Source: Telopea speciosissima
Taxonomy: Eukaryota > Streptophyta > Magnoliopsida > Proteales > Proteaceae
DNA length: 64,000 nucleotides
Assembly: GCF_018873765.1 (NCBI RefSeq)
Contig: NC_057925.1
Span: forward strand, 50,976,010-51,040,009
Direction of reading: 5' to 3'
Made by a program: the position numbers and the translations under genes
Part shown: positions 12,251 to 22,903 of the stretch, piece after piece
How the letters are laid out: each line of letters opens with the position of its first letter
How positions within the stretch are numbered: position 1 is the stretch's first letter
The notes under the pieces: model-generated
The model's database searches: none
Seen by the model: the letters and a program-made list of their open reading frames with translations, nothing else
What the model was told of the DNA's origin: nothing

Positions 12251-14120
12251 TTATTGTTGTTGCCTTATCCTTGAAACCATATTCTCGGACATCTGAAGAG
12301 CAGCAACGATGAACAACAAGAAAAACAATTATTAGCCACACATATCCAAGAACAAACAATATGCATCAGATTTAAATGCAAGTAAAATATTGCAATAATT
12401 GGCTGATCATCTAATTTAATCAGTTATATTACTTTATTTTTTCAACTAATGACAAATGATTTGTTTTGAATACATGTAGGTGAAAAATTGTTTATTGACA
12501 AAAGGATTAAATTAAGATTACAATTGAAGGTTTAAAACCTAAGTACATGTTTGATCAATGTAAAACAACTCATGTCTTTTATGGGAATTAGTTTTCTGTT
12601 TGAGAATGTGATCTACGTCAGCACTACCATGTACCTCTTTTTTCCCCATTTCTTCATTTCATTTGTTTCGTTTGGATCCAAGTAACCAACCCCATTAAAT
12701 TGGGATAAGACTGAGTTTGTTGTTGTTGTTGCTCATATAGATTCACCAAATGTAAAATCATTCCAAGGAAAAATACGAAAGCAAGAAAAAGGGAATTACT
12801 GACCATCTCAGAATGTGGAAGATACTTCCCATCAAATGTCACAACAACACGATCTTTCCCATCAGCACCTTTAATTTTGTCCACGAGCATTAGAAGTCTA
12901 TAGCTGACATACTATATCCAAAATGAAGAAAAAAAAAACAAAAATCAATCAAATGAACCTCAATGTATTCAGGATAAGTTGTGCAACCATCAAATGAAGA
13001 CTTATCCATCAAAAGGGGAAAAAAATCAAATGAAGACTTCTATTATTGGGGTGAGATTCATAGTTCGTGATCTCGGTATCGATTGGATCGGATCGGATCG
13101 GCCGATACGATTCAGGATCGCCCAAACTTGGGCAAATATGACACTTTCGTTCTTGTTTTCTTATAAAAAAAAATATTTTTTTAACATTTTTACCCCTGTC
13201 CGTTCAACTGAATCGGATTGGTATCGGGATCAGCCTCGATCGATACCTATCCGATCCGACCAAAATCGACCGATCCGATCCAATACCTCAAACCATGATG
13301 AGATTACATTTCCAATAACAAAGTGAACAAGGAAACATGATGATTCAGCAACATCAATCTAATGGCAATATGCTATTGGATGGTGGTCCCATTTACGAAG
13401 TCAAATCAATACATTCTAAGAAGAAAAATTTGAATATCTATCTCATCAAATGTCGTAAGTTTCATACCAAATCCCATCAATCTAATCTATATAATATTTA
13501 ATCTGAACTCTCATTTAAAAACCCCAATTCTTTAAAGGGAACCTTAGTAATAACCCCCCACCCTCTAAAAAAAATTCTGATTTGAAAGAATAAATATAAT
13601 ACAACTTACATGCCATCACCAAAGTCCTCATTGATGATCTCCTTAATGCTCTCACCAAAATGCATAACAGCTTCATTAAATCTATTTAGAATCAGAAAAA
13701 TATGTTAGAATCTCTACTCTGCCCATTCAAAGGGGGAAATTTGAATTAGTTCAGAGAGCATCAACCAGTACAAACATTAAAATCTCATCTTTTATGATGC
13801 ATAGAGAAATTTTAGGAATCAAAGTTCCAAAAATTAGTACAGAAGAAAACCCACCTGTAAATTGCAGGTTCTCTGATAATTTCAGGATCATAAGACCTCA
13901 TAGGAGGATTCATCATCTCCTGGATGAGGTCGTCGGTGAGGTCCGGAAGTGAAGCCCTAAGTTTAGAGACAGTAGAGGGCTTGAGTTGAGCCTGCCTCCG
14001 CAATAGCTGACCCACATACACATTGGTCAGTCCTGTCTCCTCCGCAATCTCACTATAACTCTTACCGGACTTCTGTTTCACAGCAAGAAGACGGTTCACC
14101 ATGCTTGCTTTGCTCTCCAT
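12251..14120 (-). pseudogene. CYN: Cyanase (cyanate hydratase) copy 1, broken in exon 3
   Basis: Exons on the minus strand are 14120-13855, 13681-13610, 12911-12804 and 12292-12251. Exon 1 encodes the N-terminal helix-turn-helix-like region ([38 protein letters not shown]). Exon 2 gives [15 protein letters not shown] and INEDFGDG. Exon 4 gives [12 protein letters not shown] then stop. In exon 3 the codon after MSAIDF is TAA where copies 2-4 have TAC (Tyr), and one base is missing a few codons later (exon is 108 nt against 109). The reading would stop after 119 residues, losing most of the C-terminal part. All splice sites remain GT-AG, so the gene was probably disabled recently. Intron 2 carries a gatcgg palindrome absent from copy 2. 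Confidence 0.88.
13060..13295. mobile_element. Palindromic gatcgg-rich element in cyanase copy 1 intron 2
   Basis: The left arm has gtatcgattggatcggatcg and the right arm has ccgatccgatccaatac, which are near-complementary. The centre is AT-rich (acatttttacccctgtcc). At the matching place in copy 2 (about 24.15-24.20 kb) this block is missing, so it is an insertion relative to that paralogue. Exact ends and a target duplication could not be fixed. Confidence 0.6.
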
Positions 14121-14480
14121 TATTGCCCACAAATACAATACAATAGAACTCTCTTCTCTCCTTTCGGCTTTTAATTAGCAACACAATTGCTTTAGATTAT
14201 GTGAATGGCTCTCTCTCCTGCAATCTCGCTTCAATTTAAATGGTTATTTTCACTCATTCTTTATTCTGAAATTTTTTTGGGGGGCAGAGTTTTGAGATGG
14301 CTTAAAAAACCCCTTAAGGGACAGAGTAACAAACAAACGCTCAAGGCTCAGACTCAAGGGACGTATTAAAGGATAAAAAACAGTAGTTGATCTGTATGGC
14401 GTGCAACGTGGATGTAGAGAGTCGTGGAAGAAAGTCCAACTCACGCTTTTCTGCCTTAATAAGGAATTATCTTATCTCGA
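14121..14480 (-). promoter_or_regulatory. Upstream region of cyanase copy 1
   Basis: Sequence 5' of the copy 1 start, matched by 25.02-25.40 kb upstream of copy 2. Shared phrases include cacaattgctt, ggcagagttttgagatggct and gacgtattaaaggataaaaa. The atttaaat at 14235-14242 (aatttaaatggtt) is a possible TATA-like box about 120 bp from the start codon, but this is a guess. Confidence 0.35.
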
Positions 14481-14524
14481 ACCCTCTTTTTGCCCCCTCG
14501 AGACCAAATAAGAGGCACTAGTGC

Positions 14525-14680
14525 TCACTTGTTGAACGCTTGGTCACGGTTCAAGTCTTGGAAATAGATTCTCTGGAAACAGGGGTAAAGTTACGTACAT
14601 TTGGCCTTCCCCAGACCTTGCTAAATGCGGAAGCCTTGTGTACTAGGTACGGCTTTTTCATACATATTATGAAAGTCGAA
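14525..14680 (+). mobile_element. Au-type SINE (tRNA-derived), unit A
   Basis: The stretch has the Au SINE body order: ggtcacggttcaagtcttgg (box B-like), then gaaacaggggtaaagttacg, ccttccccagacc and gcggaagccttgtgtactag. It is diverged. The paralogous sequence near 25.56 kb in unit B lacks it, so it inserted after, or was lost from, the duplicate. A clear target duplication was not found, so ends are approximate. Confidence 0.7.
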
Positions 14681-14991
14681 TCCTTCTCTAGTTTACCAAA
14701 AAAAAAAACCTCTCCTTACAAATCACAGATATTGTTGCTTGTCAGTTGTCACAAACTAATAAAGAGAAAAAGAATGCCACCAGGTTGCTCCAGACACGTT
14801 GCACCTGTGTCATGACAAAATGACCGCCACACCCTTGGTCATAAACTTTTTATTCAAAATAATGAAATCTGGATCATTGATTCTTATACCCATGTCATAT
14901 TAAAGTTTCTAACGTTCTCAAATACAGAAATTCATAATTTCTTCCAATTTACGGTATACTCCTCCAATATGAAAGTTTCTAACTTCCTCCC

Positions 14992-15524
14992 TATTGTGAC
15001 AAATTCTGACTCGAGCAGTGGTCCACCTGGTCGGGTCGTCCTGCACAGATCAACCACAAGAAAGACAAAGAAGTGCCGGCCTGAGCCGGTTAGTACACTC
15101 CGATGCCTTAGTAAGAGTTTGCAACAGATAGAAATCTCAAGCTAGTGAGCTTAAGCAAGAAGAAATGAAGTGAATCCATACCTTGGCTTGGCATGGCCAT
15201 TTATAGCTTTGAGCTACTAAACGGTACCTAAACTTTACCTGTTTATGGACGATAACTTTGGTTTTATGTCGTCCTCGGTGGTATGTTCTCTGGTCGACAC
15301 GTATGTGACCTAGAGTCATGCGGGAAGTGTGATTAGGGTCATGCGAGAAGCATGTCCCTAACCTGACCGGAGTCTCTTACTGGGTTGAGTTAACCATCGA
15401 CTCTGGTCAGGTGAGATTATCCCGAGGTCGGTATCTCGATCCGAGCTCCTGGCGGTCGAGCCGGGGCTGACCTGTTCGTCCACGTGTAATGTGGGGATTG
15501 GTTCTGGTCAATTATGACCTATCA
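14992..15524 (-). mobile_element. LTR-like insertion, 533 bp, 5-bp flanking repeat
   Basis: The block is flanked by ctccc at 14987-14991 and 15525-15529. In unit B the matching position (about 25.87 kb) reads straight through cttcccaactcgg with no insert. On the minus strand it begins tgataggtcataattgacc and ends near aatttgtcacaata. The size, TG start and 5-bp duplication suggest a solo LTR or small LTR-element remnant. No coding part is seen, and the family is not identified. Confidence 0.55.
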
Positions 15525-15549
15525 CTCCCCAACTCGGACTTCGACTTGC

Positions 15550-15660
15550 GATCATGTTTTGAGGAATCGGTATCGATCGATCTGGCCTATTCGGATCGGT
15601 ATCGGTCTCCCCCGATACCTATTCATGACTGATCCTGTATCAGTGGTGGATCGAACAAGG
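15550..15660. repeat. gatcgg/ggtatcgg palindromic repeat, unit A copy
   Basis: Contains gaggaatcggtatcgatcga, tcggatcggtatcgg and cccgatacctattc, which partly fold back on each other. It is paralogous to 25.90-26.07 kb in unit B, so this copy is older than the duplication, unlike the one at 13.06 kb. Confidence 0.5.
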
Positions 15661-16310
15661 GTACAAATAAGAACACCCCCTGAAGAAAAATATATATAAG
15701 GGAAGCATTCCTCTTAGGCAAACTATCTGGCGGCTCTCTATGACGAATTAGTTTGATGACTATACTTGCAACTTCTGACGAGTATGTTGATCTCCTTCTC
15801 TTCAATCCCTCTCCCCCCTCCCCCTTCGTTTATATGCGCAATTAGGGGCAGAATAATACCTGGCCCTCTATGAACTCCTCTCTGCTATCCCTCCCCTCCC
15901 CCTTCCCCTTAGAAACCCTCTTTGTGAAAATAGCTCCACGATTAGTCAAGTTGTAATAGTTCACATGAGACAGTAATTAGTTGTAACAACTTAATTCATA
16001 GGTAGTTATATCAATAGGAAGAAAAATTGATCTTAGTGATTCATCAATATAGTCTTCCACAAAAATATCGAACACTTCTCAGCTCCGTCAGTATATAATT
16101 TGGTTGAAACCTTTTTAATTGACATCTCCCTTCTTAAGCAGGACAAATAGGTCATCACCTCTTTGCTGGCTATAACGCTCGATTTCTTTTTGATATTTTG
16201 GAATGATGGCCTATTTCAAAATACCAAACCCAATCCTTACCAGGTTTTCCAATTAATTGATCGATGGTCCTCTAATATTAAGTCTTTTTCTTCTTCATTT
16301 CATATGTGTG
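15661..16310. other. Unit A spacer without a recognisable gene
   Basis: Short open frames only. It holds two CT/CCCTCCCC-rich stretches near 15.80-15.91 kb. No protein family was recognised. Confidence 0.35.
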
Positions 16311-16828
16311 AGAATCTTATCACTAATCCTCTTCATAATGTTGTCCTTTCCATTGAAGATTACCAAGGATTATCACATGAGATATAACATCTTTTGATTT
16401 GAAATGGTAATTTTGAGCCTTCTTCAAGAAATGTAGGGTTAGGCGTCAATTCTACTATATAACTCTCAATTTGCGTGACTTCCATAAACAATAGTTTTGT
16501 TGGGACAGATTGTAAGCAGGTGGTTGAATGGATCATGCAAGATACTCAAAAAGGGTGGCCTTGGGGAGTATTCAATTTAATATGTTGTTGGATGTTTCAA
16601 TACTAATTAAGTCCTTTGATGCTACCAATCCTTTTTGATGCTATTAATATTCAAAAACAAAGAAAAGATGTTATTTCTATTGCTAATAAACGAGCTTCTT
16701 AAGGCCAGAGTAGAAAAGTTGAGTCTATTAGTATTGGACGATGTGTGAAATACCTTTATCACTAATTTATTTTTTTATTTTTTTTTCATCAATAAAAAAA
16801 AAATGTTGCCTCTTATCTCAATTATATG

Positions 16829-17238
16829 TAGGGGTGTCAACGGGCCGGGTTTGGCCTTGACCCTAGCCCAACCTTGACAGCCTTAACCTAAACCCAAGCC
16901 CAACCTGACCCTGCCAAGGCCAAGTATATCCTCAACCCAGCCCGACCTTGGCAAGGTTTTCTCAAGCCTGGCCCGGCCCTGAATAATAAACTGCCCATCA
17001 CAATCCACTTAATATATATATATTCATATAGCCCCAACCCACTTAACAAAGCCTATATTTATTAAGTGCAAACGGGGTCGGGCTGGCCTTGCCAGGGCCA
17101 AGGCTCAACCCAGGTCCAGCCCAGCCCTGCCATGGCCAAGAAAATATTAAATCTAGCCCGACCCCAGTACGAACAACCGCCTGACCCAGCCTTGTCTGGG
17201 CTTAGGGCGGGTTAGGCTGGGTATTTTTTACACCCCTA
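16829..17238. mobile_element. hAT-like gccggg-rich element, unit A copy
   Basis: Ends are taggggtgtcaacgggccgg on the left and ttttacacccctaa on the right, inverted to each other. The flanks attatatg (16821-16828) and attatacg (17239-17246) are an 8-bp target duplication with one mismatch. The interior is a series of gcccagcccgacc-type words without coding. A paralogous copy at 27485-28050 shows it predates the A/B duplication. Confidence 0.75.
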
Positions 17239-17379
17239 ATTATACGGTTCACAATGTATGAATTTTCTTATAAAATTTACCAAGAAATACAAACAAAATG
17301 TAAAAACTATATAATAAGGAAAAGTGGAATGTAGAAAGTCGATATCCCATATTAAAGCTCAACCAAATTTTAAATTTTA

Positions 17380-17763
17380 GGGTAAATTACATGTTACCTC
17401 CTGATTTTCAAACAAAACTCAGATCACCCCCTGATTTTTTTAAAAACTCAAATCACCTCCTAGTTTAAACCCCAATATGACAAATTAGTCTCTAACGTTA
17501 GTTTTATGCTGTTAAGTGATTATGTCAGCCAGTTAAATAAATTTAAATCCTTAAACTACCCTTGACCAATGTTGAAGATGAAGGAAAAATAGTATTATAA
17601 ATTTAATTCTAATGTTTTAGTATAAGGGTAAAATAGTCCTTTCACACCAATAACTGACAGCAAATTAACACCGTTACTGTAGAGGGGTGATTTGAGTTTT
17701 TTCAAAAACCAGGAGGTGGTCTGAGTTTTGTTTGAAAACCAGAGAGTAACATGTAATTTACCC
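17380..17763. mobile_element. MULE-like MITE, 384 bp, 9-bp target duplication
   Basis: The ends are long inverted repeats of more than 80 bp: left gggtaaattacatgttacct, right read on the other strand gggtaaattacatgttactc, with tttcaaacaaaactcaga in both. Flanks are taaatttta (17371-17379) and aaaatttta (17764-17772). In unit B the same site near 28.19 kb is empty, reading accaaattttcaattttatt. No coding content. Confidence 0.85.
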
Positions 17764-18184
17764 AAAATTTTATTAAATTTTAACGCATTTAGTGTTAAAT
17801 TTAATTATTTAAAATGATTACAATAATCTTATTATACTAATAATGAAAAATGACAAAAATATGTACGGTGGGCTCAATTAAATACACATGAGACGTGTCA
17901 TGCATTTAGATCTCCTCTAATTTTTTTTGGGTAAAGGAGGATGCGTTTTTTAATGGATTCATTTGCAGCACATGTCCAACCACCAATTAGGTTAGGTTAA
18001 CCTTGAGTTCATCTATTTGTATTTAAATAATGAGGAATAATTTTGGTAATTCGTATATACCACTATAACCTATACCAAAAAAAGTATATACCACTATAAC
18101 CAAAAGAAAATAGTTCCCCACCCACGTCACCGATCTGTGTGAATCCTTAACCATTAAATATCGACCCTCCAATTATAAGCCAAT

Positions 18185-18540
18185 TTGGCGATTTCCAACC
18201 GTCGATGTTTCTCCCCTACGCAGTTCTCCTTCTTCTCTCGATGTTATTCCCAAATCCCATTTGTAAGTCCCTTCAGTCACTTTCTTCATCTTCCCCCAAA
18301 CTGTTCTTTCTCTAGTATCTATCTCTGTCTCTGTCTTTCTGATCTCTCTCTATCCATCTATCTTCTATTCATACTTGTAGTTATTAGTTTTATGTTGAAT
18401 CCAGATTTTGAAGCTCTAGCCAAGAAAATGTGGGTTCTGTTTCCAAAGGAGATTGAAATGCTGCATTATGTTTGGAAGGTAGCCAAATTTGGCTTGGGTG
18501 GCATTGGGAAATTTCCCAGAGAAATATTATTTTAGAAGTT
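18185..18540 (+). pseudogene. Unrecognised transcript-like fragment, copy A
   Basis: A CT-rich leader-like stretch (tctctgtctctgtctttc) precedes an open frame with MLNPDFEALAKKMWVLFPKE and IEMLHYVWKVAKFGLGG. The same leader and the KEIEMLHYVWK phrase recur at 28.67-28.97 kb, and the leader with MLNPDFEALAK recurs at 36.94-37.21 kb. In copy B the open frame begins MKLGGDVLDLGSNPG, where VLDLGxxPG resembles motif I of SAM-dependent methyltransferases, but nothing else supports that family. Each copy ends differently, so these look like broken duplicates of one gene. Confidence 0.4.
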
Positions 18541-19600
18541 TTAATTAATTTTAGTTTAGTTTCATTGTTATTGTGTATTTTTTTTTAGATTTATAAAACA
18601 AGTAGTTATTAAGGTGGGTTACATTTGGAAAAATAACAAAATAGCGAAAAGACAAAAAAAGTATTACATAATAAGAAATAAAACAAATATGTATCAAGGC
18701 CTTGAGAACCCTTCGCGGTTCAGTTTGATGATACCATGGGCGATGAAGGTGTAGGAGACGAGGATGAGCGAGAAAAGAGCGGGAGCAGGAGTGATAGCAA
18801 GAACGACGATGATGAAGAAGATGAGAATGATGAATGAGTTTTTTGCCAGCTGCGGATGTGTCTTAGATTGTTGCTATTACCCTTGTTGGTTCGTTTTATC
18901 CGGTCTAATTGTATAGTTGTTCTTGGTTGGACAACCTAGGCTTTCTCTCTTTTCATCAATCACGATGGTCTCGAGGACCTCTATTGTCTTCCTTGGCTCT
19001 GTTTCTCCGATTATTAATATAACGGCCAAGGTATCCTCTTTAGATGAGACTCTCAATTTCTGCCTTGAGATGTTCACACTCATCTGTATTGTGAAACCTA
19101 CAGAATTTATTTGAATTTCACCTTTCGGGATGCCTACTCATGCCTACCCATCTTCGACGGCCACTCGACGAATATCTCGTTAACAATTTGGACATTTCAT
19201 TTTTTTTTTATTAGAATCTCATATTTATGTTGTAAACTGACATTTTAAAAGGATGGATGTTCTCTCCTCTCTCAGTTACGCAAATGTGCTTCTCCCTCAC
19301 TCAACCGCTTGCCGGAGAAGCCGTCGAAGAACCTAGTCTCACTCCACTTTGGAAGAATTTGAGTGAGAAGGCAGCACAAATGGGCCATGAATTTAAAAGT
19401 TATATTGAATTGATTTGCTTGTATGTCTGGTTATTGTTCGAAAGGGTTTACATCAATTAAATTTGATACCATCCACAGAAACAAGGAAGTGGAAAACCAA
19501 TCTTTTATGTCAAAATAGACACAGGAAGCAGATTTGAACATGAAAACTAAGACAGAAAGTTTCAGCACAGCTGAACAGTAATATTCATTTAATAGTAGTG
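18541..19600. other. Stretch with possible exon debris, no intact gene
   Basis: On the minus strand 18.69-18.85 kb has an open, strongly hydrophobic reading (KNSFIILIFFIIVVLAI, then LILVSYTFIAHGI, then KLNREGFSRP and stop), which could be the last exon of a membrane protein but was not recognised. The plus strand at 19.26-19.46 kb reads SLTPLWKNLSEKAAQMGHEF, also unrecognised. Confidence 0.3.
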
Positions 19601-20420
19601 CTAATCAAAAAGCAGCTCCAATATATCATTAGTTCCCTTTTTTCCCCCTTACATTCATGACCCACATACCCGTAACAATTAAATTCTGAAGTTCTGAATG
19701 CACATGCAATTTAATCAAGTTACAGTCTCCTATCTTTGAATCTTTGATGGCAAGAATCATGGTATTAGAATTCATCGTTATAGAATCTACAGTAATAGGC
19801 CTTCTCAATGACCACATGGGCATGTTTGTATCACTGATGACAAACATAAATTTACTTGTTGGATTCCATTGTAACATTGTCAAGATCACACCAGCTATCA
19901 AAAGAGAAACAAAAAGACCACACAGGTAACTTCTTCAGAAGTACAAGGGAACTGAATACTTCCAGTAATCAGAATAGATAGCAGAAACATCCAAAATCCA
20001 ATAATGAGAATATGATTTATTATGGAGATCTGAAGAAATTTGAGATCTACCAAGGCTTTGTAAACAAACTCACCATTCTATCGAAGGTCTTTTCCCACAT
20101 CCTTTTGTAGTCTTCCACTTGAATAAAAAGCAATACATCAACCATTCCATTTCCTACGTAGTCCCGTGGAGTGTAATGCCCACAACCATCAAGCATTGTA
20201 ATTAACTTCACCAGACAGCAGGAAAGAACTTAAAACTTCTTTTTCTTTGTTAAGAAATAATAGGTACATTGAAGGAGCAAGTATGTAAGTAAGCATTAAA
20301 CAATTGATAATTAAATAGAAGCTCTTGGGAATACTTCGGAAACCATCAAAGTCAGTAATAACTTTTGACTCGAGGCATATGAAATTTAACAGGGCTTCTG
20401 GCCTATCTAGCACCAGCAGA
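19601..20420 (-). other. Unrecognised exon-like stretches
   Basis: A minus-strand reading at about 20.09-20.22 kb (MLDGCGHYTPRDYVGNGMVD followed by VLLFIQVEDYKRMWEKTF) ends in a good donor, atggtgagttt. A second open stretch at 19.63-19.90 kb reads GVILTMLQWNPTSKFMFVIS. Neither was recognised. They lie downstream of the SPOC remnant on the same strand, but nothing shows they belong to it. They may be captured or decayed exons of another gene. Confidence 0.3.
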
Positions 20421-21514
20421 GGTGGAGGCTATATCCAGCTGATTTCAGTCACTCTTCAAGTTAAGAATGCTCAGCTCCATGATGGCAAGGAAATAAAAGG
20501 TTTCAACTTTCAAGAATGAAGATTAACTGTAGCTTCTGCATTAGAAACAACCTGAAAACTGAATGGACTAGGTTAACTACAGATCCCAACTGTTTCTTAG
20601 TTACAAACACATCACACTTCTTAATAAAATAGTGAGTATCAAATAAAACATGACAACCCATGGCCATATCACCTCATCAGACTTCGAGAGCAGACAGGTA
20701 AACAAATCAGAACCAGTCCACATTTCTATGGATTCACAACCGAATATCAATGCTCCTTGGAGAGAGAGAGAGGGAGTCCCAAGGCATGGTCCTTTTCTTC
20801 CACAGTTTGTTATATTTGAAATTCCTCATGTTACCTTGGGCTCCCTTCCCTAGTTATCCTCCTCAACACCTAGTAAGCCTATTTGGTTGAGTTGAAGGCC
20901 AAAAAGCCTATCTCACAACACCATTCCTGGAACTCAGAATAATATTAGTAATATCAACCACATCCCCGGGGTCCAAGGAAAAATGAGAAATTTTAGTATG
21001 GTCCAAACAGTTCCATCCAAATTTTGTAACCTTCAAAATCTGCATATGTCAAACAAGGTTTTCTTAAACCCTCAGAAGAAAGAATCAAACTGTTCTACCA
21101 CACAAAAACCAACTCCATATTACCAGTAATCTAAACCCATGTGATATTTAAAAAACGCAAGAGCCTTGGATAAACCTTTCCAATACCAACCCCCCCCCCC
21201 CTCTTCTTTGTCACATTGACTATTCCAGAGGGTTGAAGCAGGACTGTAATAGCTCTCAGAATCTTATGGCTTGGTTGACTTTCATCCTTGCAAAGCAGAG
21301 AAATATTATTACAGTTAACTGTATCTTATGACATAGCTCTTAACACCCAAACAATAAGTAATCATCCTTTTCAAACTAGGAGAACTGAACTGCTAACAAT
21401 AACAGCAGATTTATCAAAATTAATTGACTGAGAACCATGAAGTTAGAGATTGTTACAGTGCTTTTCTTAGATTGAAAGGAAAGAGAAGCAAAGAGAATTT
21501 CTTACCCAACAGGT
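20421..21514. other. Spacer, no gene seen
   Basis: No recognisable domain in any frame. It contains a C run at 21190-21200 and an ag-repeat at 20762-20774. Confidence 0.35.
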
Positions 21515-21883
21515 TCAGATGTGAGATTTGAATACTTGCAAGCCAGTAATGAACACCACTTTTACAAAGTGCACCTTGCCATTTATATTGCAAGCCCTTT
21601 TCCAAATTGGAAGATTCAACAGCATGTTGAAGTGGAGGAGGGGAACTGGGAGGAGGTGGAACAAGGGGCTGCTGAGAGAGAGAGGTAAAGGAGGGGGTGA
21701 TGGAGGTAAAGGAGGTGGCACGTCTGGAGGGGGAGGTGGTGGGGGTGATAATTGTGGTGCAGCAGGCAGGAAAACCATTTGATCAAATCGCTGCATTGAA
21801 CTTCCTGATAACTGGGCTACTGGAGTCACAGAAGCAGTAGGGAATGGGGCAGCAGCTGCATTCACATGAAGGTTATTGGTCAA
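21515..21883 (-). pseudogene. Exon remnant of a SPOC-domain RNA-binding protein (FPA-like)
   Basis: On the minus strand one frame reads a proline-rich linker ([39 protein letters not shown]). A second frame continues [20 protein letters not shown] and then [16 protein letters not shown], which is the opening of the SPOC domain in plant RRM-SPOC proteins (FPA and its relatives). The two frames meet at a ct-dinucleotide run, consistent with slippage. After SGVHY the sequence jumps to [11 protein letters not shown], so ~10 expected residues are missing, and it ends at a donor-like gtaaga. The rest of the SPOC domain was not found, so this is a broken fragment. Such proteins act in nuclear RNA 3'-end processing. 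Confidence 0.6.
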
Positions 21884-22017
21884 ATAAATTTTTTGAGTTC
21901 AACACAAGTTCAGATTTTTTTGTGGGTGGTGTTGGGGGGGCGGGGTGGAAGAATTTATTCCCTGCTTCTTTGACTTGGGGACACATGATTTGTTTTCTTG
22001 TATGATATAAAAATGAC

Positions 22018-22560
22018 CATTTTTTTTAATAGGTCTTGATTTGAATATTTCAGAAAGTGCAAAAAATACAAGTTTTGGGTTTTAGTTTGTTATTTTCTAC
22101 AAAAATCATTTGAGTTTTGGAATTCGAATTTCGGAGTCTTCGTTTTGGGCCTGGGATCATTCTTGATCTTTAGTCCAAAACAACTTGGCTTACTTTAAAT
22201 CTGTCCATGGTCTTTAAATTTTGGGTTTTGAGTTATGAGTTAGCTCACAAGGTCAGGAGGTTCAGATATCTACTTCTTTGTTTGTCTTTGGGCTAGAAAT
22301 TAGCCCATTAATTGAGTCCCAATTCGGACTTGGTTCGGGTCCAATATTGTTTAGTCTTAGTTTCCCTTTTTTGGGGAGTTGGCCATGTAGTTTGCGAGTA
22401 TTTTTCTTTTGATAATGAGTTGGGTTTTATTCCCCTCCTCCTCCCTCCCAAGTCCCAACCAAGAATATTCCTTCCCAAACATGGTAGTTCATTTAATTTC
22501 TCACTTCAAGTTAGGATATATAAAAGATCACCATGCCACATTTATTTCTCTATTTCAAGA
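22018..22560. repeat. Cyanase 3'-flank repeat (F segment), copy 1
   Basis: Begins ttaataggtcttgatttgaa and includes gttttggaattcgaatttcg and ggagttggccatgtag. The same block recurs in direct orientation at 26.39-26.89 kb, and in part at 37.97-38.24 kb next to cyanase copy 3. It is the 3' flank of cyanase copy 2, so the copy at 26.4 kb marks a second, cyanase-less duplicate end. Confidence 0.7.
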
Positions 22561-22903
22561 TGAAAAAGGATTAACATAAGTGAAAAAGATAATTCAATGC
22601 CCACATTCAATTCTTGTTTGAAGAAGAAATGAAGTATTAATTTAACTGCCAAAAAAAATGTAAATGAAGTTATAGTCGTCAAAAACTACCGTGCGACTCT
22701 TTTCGGTAAAATTTTATACAAGTGTAAATGAGATTAATGGCCTTTATTCAACTAAACATATAAACAGAAAATTACAATGTAGAGATAGAAGTTTCCTCCT
22801 ACTGAGCTTTATTCATCAAAAGACTGATGTCTAACAGTCAAATGCAACAACAATGAAGAAGTTCATGCCTTCGTAGGCAGCAAAAGCAGGGGTTTCATTA
22901 GAT

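Larger units (their letters stand above)
11930..18500. repeat. Segmental duplication unit A (cyanase copy 1 and its flanks)
   Basis: Blocks of this unit recur in the same order and orientation in unit B: 11.93-14.48 kb matches 22.65-25.40 kb (cyanase and promoter), 14.86-14.99 plus 15.53-15.66 kb matches 25.74-26.07 kb, and 16.31-18.48 kb matches 26.90-28.90 kb. Alignments by eye are largely collinear, with insertions present in one unit and missing from the other. Unit A carries extra insertions at 13.06, 14.53, 14.99 and 17.38 kb. Confidence 0.75.

Noticed and set aside
21528-21782. Gly-rich open frame on the plus strand
   Set aside because: It is the antisense shadow of the proline-rich linker of the SPOC remnant.
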